DNA of 15,675 nucleotides from Pseudomonadota bacterium (GTDB lineage: Bacteria > Pseudomonadota > Gammaproteobacteria > Burkholderiales > Burkholderiaceae_B), in the NCBI GenBank assembly GCA_021793875.1, contig JAJYRX010000011.1, positions 1 to 15,675 of the forward strand. Direction: 5' to 3'. The notes beneath the pieces are model-generated. The model was given only the letters and a program-made list of their open reading frames with translations, was not told the DNA's origin and searched no databases. Each line of letters begins with the position of its first letter. Within the stretch, counting starts at the first letter, position 1. Made by a program: the position numbers and the translations under genes. This document shows positions 6,791-14,193 of the stretch, piece by piece.

Positions 6791-7714
6791 AAAGTTAGCC
6801 GCCAGATCCAACGATCTAGAACTGGTGAAAGACATAGGTTTACCACTTACAGGGTCTGTAAAGCTTATGCCGCGTGCTAATAGTTGAAGCGGCTCAGAGA
6901 AATCGTCAGCGCTGCGCTGCGGCAACAAAACTGGGTACATATCGTCGTTAATAATTGGCATGCCAAGAGAGCTCATATGCACCCTTAGCTGATGCTTACG
7001 TCCGGTAACTGGCATAAGCCTGTACAAGGCTTTACTACCCTCGAGCTTGCGCAGCACGGTAATTGTGGTATGACTATTCGCGGGCTTAATAGCAGATTCC
7101 TTCATAAGAAACCCATTACCCGGCTCAATACAACTAGTATGCGTATATGGATATTGCAGATCGGGCCTGTACTCAGCAACCGCCTCGTATATTTTATTAA
7201 CCTTGTGATTCTGAAACATAGACTGATACAGGCCTCTTTGTGCAGGCGAACGGCTTAGCACCATAACTCCTGCGGTGTCGCGGTCCAACCTATGTATAGG
7301 GCTAATATAAGGGCAATTAAGCTTATCTCTAAGGCGTACTACAACCGTCTCACGCAAGTATCGTCCACCTGGAATGCTGGCAAGGAAATGAGGCTTGTCA
7401 ACAACTACTATGTGCTCATTTATATATATTATGGGAAGGTCAAACGGCACCTTAGCTTCATTTTCAACTTCGCGGTAATACCACAGCCACTGATGTGACT
7501 TGTAAGGCGTATGTATAGAAATGGGCGTGCCATTTGAATCAACAATATCGCCCCGCGAAATGCGTTGTTCTAACAACCCTTCTGGTAGATGAGAGTAACG
7601 GTACAACAAATATTGCAATACCGTTTCCCATGGGCCATCAGGCAAATAAACCCTGCTTGGAGATACGCCACCACGCATGGGCAGCGGTGGCGTTAAAACC
7701 GAACTCTTATGCAA
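6782..7714 (-). CDS. RluA-family RNA pseudouridine synthase
   Basis: 310-aa cytoplasmic enzyme that would isomerise specific uridines in rRNA or tRNA to pseudouridine. The catalytic motif HRLDRDTAG (141-149, catalytic Asp144) is intact, as are VVVDKPHFL (about 103-111) and the late RluA element GRKHQLRVHMSSLGMPIINDD (two parts, about 243-263). No obvious S4 domain. Start: an in-frame TAA (the TRAP permease stop, 7720-7718) lies one codon upstream of TTG 7714-7712, so the gene cannot begin earlier. ATG 7678-7676 would discard PPLPMRGGVSPSRV, which looks like a conserved family N-terminus, so UUG is preferred. There is no strong Shine-Dalgarno, only AAAGG about 12 bases upstream; reinitiation after the permease stop is the simplest explanation. 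Which RNA site it modifies is unknown. Confidence 0.86.
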   Translation of the reverse strand: MHKSSVLTPPLPMRGGVSPSRVYLPDGPWETVLQYLLYRYSHLPEGLLEQRISRGDIVDSNGTPISIHTPYKSHQWLWYYREVENEAKVPFDLPIIYINEHIVVVDKPHFLASIPGGRYLRETVVVRLRDKLNCPYISPIHRLDRDTAGVMVLSRSPAQRGLYQSMFQNHKVNKIYEAVAEYRPDLQYPYTHTSCIEPGNGFLMKESAIKPANSHTTITVLRKLEGSKALYRLMPVTGRKHQLRVHMSSLGMPIINDDMYPVLLPQRSADDFSEPLQLLARGISFTDPVSGKPMSFTSSRSLDLAANFLT

Positions 7715-7717
7715 CTT

Positions 7718-10351
7718 TTACACTGCCTTTATAGCCTCCGGCTTTGGTTCTCGTTTCATGCGCAACCCCTGTCGCCACCATATAAGCATTAGTAACAAAA
7801 TTGCGGGTATGTACGACATGAACTCGGAAGGCCTGTCAGGGTTGGGTATCATAATTCCTGTGATATCCCAGCCCATTTCCCATCCAGCTCTACGAGCAGG
7901 GCTACCAAACCTAACGTTTGCTATTTGCAGATCGTCGCCAAGCGGCATTAGCATAAGCCCCACGGAAGAGAGCCTTTGCATAGCGGCGGCATCACCTGTA
8001 GCGTCGGAACCTTCTGGCAGCTCGGGCAAGGCTACCCCCACTGTTTTCACAAGGTCGTCTCCTTCGACGCTCATACCTTCTATAACAGCAATAAACCTGC
8101 CGTTATGCGGCATTTCAGATATGACTTTGTTGACTTCAGTTGCTGGCCTTTCTACATATTTAGGTGCAATAAAGTTTATTAACCAATCGGGCCTAAACAA
8201 TATAAAGGTAACTGCTAGCAATGCAACTACCTCTAGCGCACTGCATTTAAACCTAAACCACCCTAAAGTTGCAGCTGAGAAGGTCATAGCAGCCAGAGTA
8301 GCCCCACCAATCACCATAACCAGCTCAAACCAAGAGCCAACGTCCATTAAAAGCAATAATGGATTAAATATAAACATGAATGGAAGAACCGCTGTACGGG
8401 AAGCATATATAACCCCTTGTATACCTGTTGCAAGCGGGTGTGCACCAGATATTGCCGAAGCAGCAAATGTTGCCAGCCCTACGGGAGGAGTTATATCGGC
8501 CATAATGCCGAAATAAAACACGAACATATGCACCGCTATTAGCGGAATTATCATGCCGTTTTGCGCCCCTAGCTCTACTACTACCGGAGCCATTAGCGTA
8601 GCCATGAGAATGTAGTTAGCTGTTGTAGGCATTCCCAAGCCAAGCACCAAACATACCGCTGCAGTAAAAAACAGCATTATCAACACACTGCCCATGGACA
8701 CAATTTCCACAAAGGCAGTCATGCGTAAACCCAAGCCGGTAAGGGTAATTGCACCAACAATAAGACCAGCTGTACCACAGGCAATTGCTATGCCAACCAT
8801 ATTACGGGCACCGTCGTGTAGACCACCTATTAGATCTTCAAGCCCTGTTTTTACAGCTGGCATTACCGCCTGACGGCGAAATAGTGCCATTAACGGCCTT
8901 TGAGTAGCCATTAGGAAAAGCATGGACATAACGCCCCAAAATGCCGACAGACCTGGAGATAACTGCTCTATGGTTAGGCACCATACTAAAATACCTATAG
9001 GTATAAGGAAGTACAAACCTGAGCGTACAGTAGGCCATGGTTCTGGGCGGCTATCAGTAATACTGATTTCATCAGGAAGGTCGGGATACTTTGATGCTCC
9101 CCTTAAAAGCCATATATAAAGCGCTATTAGAAGGATGCCAAGTATCCATACCGCTGACTCACCTGCAATTTTTTGTATGCCTGTGCCTATCCAGTAAACC
9201 AGACTCATAAATATTGCAGTACCAGCTATACCCATACCCCATCCTGCAATTCTTTGCGTGGGGGTCTTAGGCTTCATGCCCGCAGTCATTGGCTCTAGGC
9301 CAAGTTTAAGCGCCTCTAGATGAACCATGTAGAAAAGCGCTATATAAGATATAGATGCCGGTAAAATGGCATGTTTTATTATGTCTGTATAAGGTATACC
9401 GACATACTCAATCATAAGGAACGCAGCCGCCCCCATTACAGGTGGCATTATTTGCCCGTTCACAGATGCCGATGTTTCTATAGCACCAGCTCGGACAGCG
9501 CCGTAGCCAGCACGTTTCATAAGAGGAATAGTAAATATTCCAGTGGTTACAACGTTGGCAACTGAGGAACCTGATACCAATCCGTTAGCAGCTGAAGAAG
9601 CAACCGCAACCTTGGCAGGACCACCACGCAAGTGACCCAGAAGTGCAAATGACACCTGCATCATGTAGTTACCGGCCCCACCACGGTCTAATAAAGAGCC
9701 AAAAAGCACAAATATAAATATGTATGAAACAGAAACGCCTAGTGCAACACCGTACACACCTTCGGTGGTTAACCACATATGCGACATTAGGCGCTCAATA
9801 GAGGCACCTCTGTGTGATAGGGCGTCTGGCAAATAAGGACCAAAGAACGAGTACAGTACAAATACCGTACCCAATATGGCCATGGGCGCACCCAACGAGC
9901 GACGGGTTGCTTCTAGCAGTAGCACCAACCCCACACATGCAACAATGACGTCCATTTGTGTTGGTATGCCGGGACGCGTAGCTAACTGATCGTAGAACAA
10001 GTACAGGTATGAGCCACAGAATGCGGCCATTAATGCCAACACCAAGTCGTGCAGCGGCATGCGGTCACGAGGCGACGATTTGCGCGCAGGGTATGCCATG
10101 TAGGCTATGAACATTGCTATGCCTAGATGCAGAGCACGTGCTTCGGTATCGTTAAAAATGGCAAAATTTAGTGTAAATGGCAGCGGAGATGCGTACCAAA
10201 GCTGAAACAAAGACCAAAGTACTGCCGCCAAAAATAAAACCAGACCAGTTATGCCGCCAACCTCACGACCACCCTGGTCAGCTTCCGCCACTAATTGCTC
10301 TAACTCTGCTGCGTCTGGGCCTGTGTCGTTATCTTTTATATTGTTTGTCAT
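7718..10351 (-). CDS. TRAP transporter fused small/large membrane subunit (4TM/12TM type) with C-terminal DUF3394-like region
   Basis: 877-aa inner-membrane transporter, the normal size for TAXI-linked fused TRAP permeases. About residues 34-170 correspond to the DctQ-like four-helix part. About 195-670 is the DctM-like large part, with SSAANGLVSGSSVANVVTTG (two parts, 252-271), ETSASVNGQIMPPVMGAAAF (292-311), GLGMPTTANYILMA (571-584) and DITPPVGLATFAASAISG (619-636). Uptake is driven by an ion gradient, usually Na+. Two to three further hydrophobic segments follow (about 674-725), then a soluble stretch (about 735-845) and a last membrane segment (about 846-860). Within the soluble stretch, IANVRFGSPARRAGWEMGWD (810-829) resembles a PDZ ligand-side motif. 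GGGAAG (complement of 10358-10363) precedes the ATG. It follows its binding protein after a 158-base structured gap. Confidence 0.9.
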   Translation of the reverse strand: MTNNIKDNDTGPDAAELEQLVAEADQGGREVGGITGLVLFLAAVLWSLFQLWYASPLPFTLNFAIFNDTEARALHLGIAMFIAYMAYPARKSSPRDRMPLHDLVLALMAAFCGSYLYLFYDQLATRPGIPTQMDVIVACVGLVLLLEATRRSLGAPMAILGTVFVLYSFFGPYLPDALSHRGASIERLMSHMWLTTEGVYGVALGVSVSYIFIFVLFGSLLDRGGAGNYMMQVSFALLGHLRGGPAKVAVASSAANGLVSGSSVANVVTTGIFTIPLMKRAGYGAVRAGAIETSASVNGQIMPPVMGAAAFLMIEYVGIPYTDIIKHAILPASISYIALFYMVHLEALKLGLEPMTAGMKPKTPTQRIAGWGMGIAGTAIFMSLVYWIGTGIQKIAGESAVWILGILLIALYIWLLRGASKYPDLPDEISITDSRPEPWPTVRSGLYFLIPIGILVWCLTIEQLSPGLSAFWGVMSMLFLMATQRPLMALFRRQAVMPAVKTGLEDLIGGLHDGARNMVGIAIACGTAGLIVGAITLTGLGLRMTAFVEIVSMGSVLIMLFFTAAVCLVLGLGMPTTANYILMATLMAPVVVELGAQNGMIIPLIAVHMFVFYFGIMADITPPVGLATFAASAISGAHPLATGIQGVIYASRTAVLPFMFIFNPLLLLMDVGSWFELVMVIGGATLAAMTFSAATLGWFRFKCSALEVVALLAVTFILFRPDWLINFIAPKYVERPATEVNKVISEMPHNGRFIAVIEGMSVEGDDLVKTVGVALPELPEGSDATGDAAAMQRLSSVGLMLMPLGDDLQIANVRFGSPARRAGWEMGWDITGIMIPNPDRPSEFMSYIPAILLLMLIWWRQGLRMKREPKPEAIKAV

Positions 10352-10363
10352 TTTACGCTTCCC

Positions 10364-10413
10364 GTTCAGTTACCAGGGCAGCTGAACTGCCCACGCGTTA
10401 CGCGTTTGTTCAG
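10364..10413 (-). promoter_or_regulatory. Leader with mutually exclusive hairpins beside the TRAP permease ribosome-binding site
   Basis: On the mRNA strand this segment holds, in order, CTGAAC (10413-10408), GTTCAG (10387-10382) and CTGAAC (10369-10364). The middle element can pair with either flank. A third option is GGGCAG (10392-10387) pairing with CTGCCC (10381-10376) across a 5-base loop, which competes for the same bases. The last CTGAAC directly abuts the Shine-Dalgarno GGGAAG (10363-10358) of the permease. Between them lies a near-palindrome with two ACGCGT hexamers (10393-10405). This could tune permease translation; it is read by eye and not folded. Confidence 0.35.
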
Positions 10414-10447
10414 ACTAGACACAATTCATGCCTAACATGAAAATACT

Positions 10448-10471
10448 GGCGTGACCCACCAGGATCACGCC
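10448..10471 (-). terminator. 10-bp stem-loop between TAXI binding protein and TRAP permease (partial terminator or mRNA-processing element)
   Basis: On the transcribed strand GGCGTGATCC pairs with GGGTCACGCC around a TGGT loop: nine Watson-Crick pairs and one G-T wobble. It is followed by AGTATTTTC, a broken T tract, so termination would be incomplete. It sits about 40 bases after the binding-protein stop. In many binding-protein transporter operons an intergenic hairpin of this kind protects the upstream message and lowers expression of the membrane subunit; that role is inferred here. Confidence 0.55.
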
Positions 10472-10509
10472 GTTTGCACTTATTATTTTTCTATTTTAAG
10501 TATTTTTAA

Positions 10510-11511
10510 TTACATTAAGCCGTTTTCTTTGAAGTACTTTTCAGCTCCAGGATGCAGCGGTGCTGACAGACCGTTTGTAACCATTTCTTCTTTGTTAAGG
10601 TGTGCAAATGCAGGGTGTAACTTTTTAAAATCTTCAAAGTTATCGAATACTGCTTTTACAACTTGGTATACAACCTCGTCGGGTGTGTCTTCACTAGAAA
10701 CAAATGTTGCTAGCACACCGTATGTAGGAATATCTTCATCGTTATTGGCATACAGACCACCTGGTATATCGACCTTGGCATAGTATGGGTATTTATCAAC
10801 TAGGCTATCTACTGCGTCACCAGTAAGAGGTACAAGCTTTGCACCACAGGTAGTGGTTGGGTCTTGAATGTTAGCTGATGGATGACCTACACCGTAAAAG
10901 AACCCATCGATTTTGCCATCACAAAGGGCCGCACCATGCTCATCGGGACGAAGCTCTGAAGCTAGGGAGAAGAAATCAAGACCGTCACCGCGTGCACCAA
11001 GCAATTGCTCCATGGATGCACGAGTACCTGAACCTGGGTTACCTACGTTAAAACGCTTACCTTTAAGGTCGTCAAAGGTTTTTATATTTGCTTCCTTACG
11101 GGTTACCACAGTAAATGGTTCAGGGTGCAGAGAGAATACAGAACGCAGCTTTTTAAATTCGCCAGACTCTTCGAACTGACCCTCACCGTTGTATGCGTTG
11201 TAGCCGACGTCAGACTGAACAACACCAAGATCAAGCTCACCGGCTTTAATTGTGTTTACGTTAAATACCGAACCACCGGTTGATTCAACAGAACAGCGTA
11301 AGCCATGCTCGGAACGATCTTTGTTAACTAAGCGGCAGATTGCACCACCAGCAGCATAATAAACACCAGTAACGCCGCCTGTTCCTATGCTAATGAAATC
11401 TTGCTGTGCAGCTGCAGGCATTGGTGCTGACAGTGCTGCTAGCATGGCTGCTGCACCTGCTGTTACTGCTAACCTTTTTGTGGTTAGTGGCTTACTAAAA
11501 AATTTTCGCAT
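10510..11511 (-). CDS. TAXI-family TRAP transporter periplasmic solute-binding protein
   Basis: 333-aa binding protein for the downstream fused TRAP permease. The signal peptide is clear: a Lys/Arg-rich n-region, a hydrophobic Ala/Leu core (about 15-29) and an Ala-x-Ala site near residue 35 before QQDFISIGTGG. The TAXI hallmark SIGTGGVTGVYYAAGGAICR (41-60) is followed by VESTGGSVFNVNTIKAGELD (two parts, about 75-94) and GVVQSD, all typical of the family. Further on, RFNVGNPGSGTRASMEQLL (about 153-171) is another family element. A strong Shine-Dalgarno, AAGGAG (complement of 11519-11524), lies seven bases from the ATG. Known ligands of TAXI proteins include glutamate-like compounds, but this protein's ligand cannot be assigned. 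Two cysteine pairs are possible in the mature part. A 19-base palindrome lies 36 bases upstream of the start. Confidence 0.92.
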   Translation of the reverse strand: MRKFFSKPLTTKRLAVTAGAAAMLAALSAPMPAAAQQDFISIGTGGVTGVYYAAGGAICRLVNKDRSEHGLRCSVESTGGSVFNVNTIKAGELDLGVVQSDVGYNAYNGEGQFEESGEFKKLRSVFSLHPEPFTVVTRKEANIKTFDDLKGKRFNVGNPGSGTRASMEQLLGARGDGLDFFSLASELRPDEHGAALCDGKIDGFFYGVGHPSANIQDPTTTCGAKLVPLTGDAVDSLVDKYPYYAKVDIPGGLYANNDEDIPTYGVLATFVSSEDTPDEVVYQVVKAVFDNFEDFKKLHPAFAHLNKEEMVTNGLSAPLHPGAEKYFKENGLM

Positions 11512-11546
11512 ACTTGTTCTCCTTGGAGGTGAAATTGGTTTGCATG

Positions 11547-11565
11547 GACTGGTGATCGACCAGTC
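11547..11565. promoter_or_regulatory. Palindrome GACTGGT-N5-ACCAGTC upstream of the TAXI gene
   Basis: Perfect 7-base arms (11547-11553 and 11559-11565) surround GATCG. The ACTGGT/ACCAGT halves are the same as in the E. coli FadR operator, but the spacer is five bases rather than three. It could bind a GntR-family regulator or another dimeric repressor; as RNA it could also form a leader hairpin before the TAXI Shine-Dalgarno. No GntR gene is in the window. Confidence 0.5.
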
Positions 11566-11588
11566 ACAAATACTTATGCCAAGATAAA

Positions 11589-11615
11589 ATTATGTTACAA
11601 CGAAGCGGCTATCAA
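11589..11615 (-). promoter_or_regulatory. Candidate promoter of the TAXI-TRAP-rluA operon
   Basis: On the minus strand TTGATA (complement of 11610-11615) and CATAAT (complement of 11589-11594) each match consensus at five of six positions, with a short 15-base spacer. Transcription would begin near 11582, about 70 bases before the TAXI ATG, placing the 11547-11565 palindrome just downstream of the start as a roadblock operator. The short spacer makes this tentative. Confidence 0.3.
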
Positions 11616-11647
11616 ATAACACATTTTATTTCGGGGTTTTCCCTAGA

Positions 11648-11679
11648 CAGCTATATAATTCATGAACTTAACATAGCTG
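11648..11679 (-). other. Inverted repeat after the CoA-transferase gene
   Basis: CAGCTAT (11648-11654) and ATAGCTG (11673-11679) are perfect 7-base arms around an 18-base AT-rich loop that itself contains the palindrome TTCATGAA (11659-11666). It starts nine bases after the CoA-transferase stop on the minus strand. No T tract follows, so it is at best a weak or factor-assisted terminator, or an RNA 3'-end stabiliser. Confidence 0.3.
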
Positions 11680-11687
11680 CCCTCTGG

Positions 11688-12884
11688 TTAATCGGCAATT
11701 ATTCCTAGCTCTTGGAAAACCTCTTGAGTGTGTTCGCCCAGCATAGGCGCTGGCCTAGTGTATTGCACCGGAGTGTCGCTATATCTTATAGGGTTAGCCG
11801 TTGTAGGAACTGTGCCGGCAACCGGATGTGCCATATTAACCCAGACCCCACGTGATTTAACTTGCGGGTGGTTGTACACCTGCTGCAAATCGTTAATTGG
11901 CCCACACGGAACACCAGCATTCTGTAACGCGTCTATCCATTCATCGCGCGAACACTTAAGCATTTCCGCACTAATAATATCGACCAAAACGTCACGATTT
12001 TTCAGCCTTTGCCCATTACTAGAGTAGTCGGGGTTATCGGCAAGTTCTGGACGCTTAATTACCTTACAAAAGGCCTTAAACTGATTATTGTTGCCAACAG
12101 CGACTATAAGATGGCCATCTGACGCAGCAAACGCCTGATAGGGAACTATATTTGGATGAGCATTTCCATACCGTTTCGGTGGTATGCCAGAGGTCATATA
12201 GTTAAGATTCTGATTCGCAAGCATAGCAATATGGGAATCAAGCAAAGCCAAATCTATATACTGCCCCTTACCACTACGTTTGCGTTCATATAAAGCACCC
12301 AATATCGCAACGGTTGCGTACATTCCGGTAATTACATCGGTTACTGCCACACCTGCTTTCTGCGGCCCGCCTCCAGGCAGATCATCCCGCTCACCGGTTA
12401 TGCTCATAAGGCCACCCAGGCCCTGTATCATAAAGTCATAACCTGGCAGGTTTGCTAACGGACCAGTTTGACCGAATCCGGTAATAGAACAGTAGATAAT
12501 TCCAGGGTTTATTTCTTTAATGGTTTCATAATCAAGACCATATTTCTTTAACCCACCAACCTTAAAGTTTTCTACGAGCACATCACAATGCTTCACCATT
12601 TGTCTAATGATGGCTGCTCCTTGTTCAGTAGAAAAATCGACGGCAACAGACCTTTTGTTACGATTAGTGCTTAAATAATATGCACTTTCTGTGGTGTCCT
12701 CACCGTTCTGGTCTTTTAAATATGGAGGCCCCCAAGAACGTGTATCGTCTCCTGTATCTGGGCGTTCCACCTTTATTACGTCAGCGCCTAAATCGGCCAG
12801 GTTCTGAGTGCACCATGGGCCAGCTAACACACGAGACAAATCAAGCACGCGTATGTCTGATAAAGGTGCTGTACGCTCTTGCAT
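11688..12884 (-). CDS. CaiB/BaiF-family (family III) CoA-transferase
   Basis: 398-aa protein, usual length. Family reaction: transfer of CoA between carboxylic acids through an enzyme-bound aspartyl thioester. Visible features are LDLSRVLAGPWCTQNLADLG (two parts, 14-33), GADVIKVERP (33-42), NRNKRSVAVD (74-83), DVLVENFKVG (101-110), YCSITGFGQTGP (131-142), GYDFMIQGLGGLMSITG (148-164) and GVAVTDVITGMYA (178-190), in which Asp183 aligns by eye with the catalytic aspartate of formyl-CoA transferase. GNAHPNIVPYQAF is also typical. AGGAG (complement of 12893-12897) eight bases before the ATG supports the start. It follows rmuC by 11 bases, and its Shine-Dalgarno overlaps the rmuC stop codon. The TAXI-TRAP genes lie downstream on the same strand, so an imported acid is a possible substrate. 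The exact acid pair is unknown. Confidence 0.9.
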   Translation of the reverse strand: MQERTAPLSDIRVLDLSRVLAGPWCTQNLADLGADVIKVERPDTGDDTRSWGPPYLKDQNGEDTTESAYYLSTNRNKRSVAVDFSTEQGAAIIRQMVKHCDVLVENFKVGGLKKYGLDYETIKEINPGIIYCSITGFGQTGPLANLPGYDFMIQGLGGLMSITGERDDLPGGGPQKAGVAVTDVITGMYATVAILGALYERKRSGKGQYIDLALLDSHIAMLANQNLNYMTSGIPPKRYGNAHPNIVPYQAFAASDGHLIVAVGNNNQFKAFCKVIKRPELADNPDYSSNGQRLKNRDVLVDIISAEMLKCSRDEWIDALQNAGVPCGPINDLQQVYNHPQVKSRGVWVNMAHPVAGTVPTTANPIRYSDTPVQYTRPAPMLGEHTQEVFQELGIIAD

Positions 12885-12895
12885 TGTTGTAACTC

Positions 12896-14152
12896 CTAAT
12901 TGTTTCTATCTAAGCGTTCATGCTGAAAATCGGCATGTAACGCGTCGGGCTCTATCATATCCTTATTAGCCTGTGCGGAAACCTTGGTAAAACGCTCTAC
13001 CTTACCGAACAAGCCTTGCTGTCCAGCAACGGCGACAACGGTGTCGTTATAGTGTCTGCTAACAGTTGACAGACTAGCACCTAACTTTTTAAGACGTTCT
13101 GCTGTAACGGCTACCTGATTATATATTTCACCTGCCGACCTACTTATTTCCTGAGCCTGTTCATTGCTGCGCACTATAGTCCATAGGTTGGCAACCACTT
13201 TTAGCACAGGCATAAGAGTAGAGTACGACAGCAGAATTACATTACGGCTCCAACCATAGTCAAAAAGCTGTGGATCGTGCCTTAAAGCTGCTGTAAATGC
13301 AGCCTCTACAGGCATAAACATAAGGACGAAGCCAGGGCTACTACTACCCGTATAAGCACTGTAGTCTTTAGCGGACAAGTCATCTATGTGACGCTTTACT
13401 GCTTTCACATGATCTGACATGGCAGCATCAGCATCTTGTGAGGTTTCTGCCGCCACCGCGCGTGTATAGTCTGCTAAAGATACTTTACTATCAATTACTA
13501 AGTGCCTATTTTCTGGCAAGCAGATAAGAAAGTCAGGAACCAATCTTTTACCACTTGAACTTGTAAGAGTAGCCTGAACCACATAGTCATGATCACGCAC
13601 CATACCCAACTGCTGCAAAGCCTGTTCAAGCTGGTATTCACCCCAATTACCTTGCAATTTTTTATCGCCTTTTAACGCCTGTGCAAGGTTGCTTGCATCG
13701 GTACCCAGCTGCATTCCCATTTCTACTACGCGCTTAATTTCGGCATTTAAAGAAACGTTACTGCGCAGTGATTCAGCATGTATTTCATTAACGCGTTTCT
13801 GAAACTCCTGTACCTGCTCACGAAAAGGCCGTAGCATAGACTCTATTGCAACCTGACCTTGAGAGGTAAACGCAGTAGCCTGCTGACTCATAATGCGCTT
13901 AGCCATGTCTTCAAACCCATCTTCAAGCTGTTTGGTGGCCGCATCAGACATTTCACGCAAATGGGAATAGTGGGCTTCACGTTCGGCAATTATTGCTTCC
14001 AGTTCGGCAAGCTGCATTTCATAATGCCGTATTTTGCGCCGCATTAAATATGATCTAGCACTTTGCACAAGCAAAATACAAGTAACTGCCAGCAACGCCA
14101 ACCATAAAGTATTTGGAGTTATGCCTGACGCCCATAAAATTATTGCTTGCAT
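12896..14152 (-). CDS. rmuC: RmuC-family DNA recombination/genome stability protein
   Basis: 418-aa protein from ATG 14152-14150 (423 aa from GTG 14167). One N-terminal membrane segment (about 14-30), then a charged coiled coil (about 40-125: heptad-like Glu/Lys/Leu/Gln content), then the RmuC nuclease-like domain. Domain landmarks: GNWGEYQLEQALQQLGM (about 168-184), LVPDFLICLP, HLVIDSKVSLADY, VLMFMPVEAAFTAAL (about 276-290) with the conserved M-P-x-E, and LPLE-like YSTLMPVLKVVANLW. Family role from E. coli work: limits rearrangements between inverted repeats; biochemistry unsettled. Neither start has a strong Shine-Dalgarno; ATG was chosen as the stronger codon that keeps the membrane anchor. 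Divergent from the aldo/keto reductase by only 41 bases, so promoters must be compact. The stop overlaps the Shine-Dalgarno of the CoA-transferase, suggesting coupling. Confidence 0.88.
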   Translation of the reverse strand: MQAIILWASGITPNTLWLALLAVTCILLVQSARSYLMRRKIRHYEMQLAELEAIIAEREAHYSHLREMSDAATKQLEDGFEDMAKRIMSQQATAFTSQGQVAIESMLRPFREQVQEFQKRVNEIHAESLRSNVSLNAEIKRVVEMGMQLGTDASNLAQALKGDKKLQGNWGEYQLEQALQQLGMVRDHDYVVQATLTSSSGKRLVPDFLICLPENRHLVIDSKVSLADYTRAVAAETSQDADAAMSDHVKAVKRHIDDLSAKDYSAYTGSSSPGFVLMFMPVEAAFTAALRHDPQLFDYGWSRNVILLSYSTLMPVLKVVANLWTIVRSNEQAQEISRSAGEIYNQVAVTAERLKKLGASLSTVSRHYNDTVVAVAGQQGLFGKVERFTKVSAQANKDMIEPDALHADFQHERLDRNN

Positions 14153-14193
14153 GGCTACTGTGTACACTTAATAGTTAATAAACCCACATTTTA

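Noticed and set aside
6799..6814. Small AGATC-CAAC-GATCT hairpin near the end of the rluA-type gene as terminator for the oxidase operon
   Set aside because: Only five base pairs, no T tract, and within coding sequence.
7677..8516. 279-aa open frame on the plus strand opposite the TRAP permease
   Set aside because: It is antisense to a clearly conserved transporter, shows Ser/Ile/Ala-rich low-complexity translation with no recognisable motif, and would overlap rluA and the permease.
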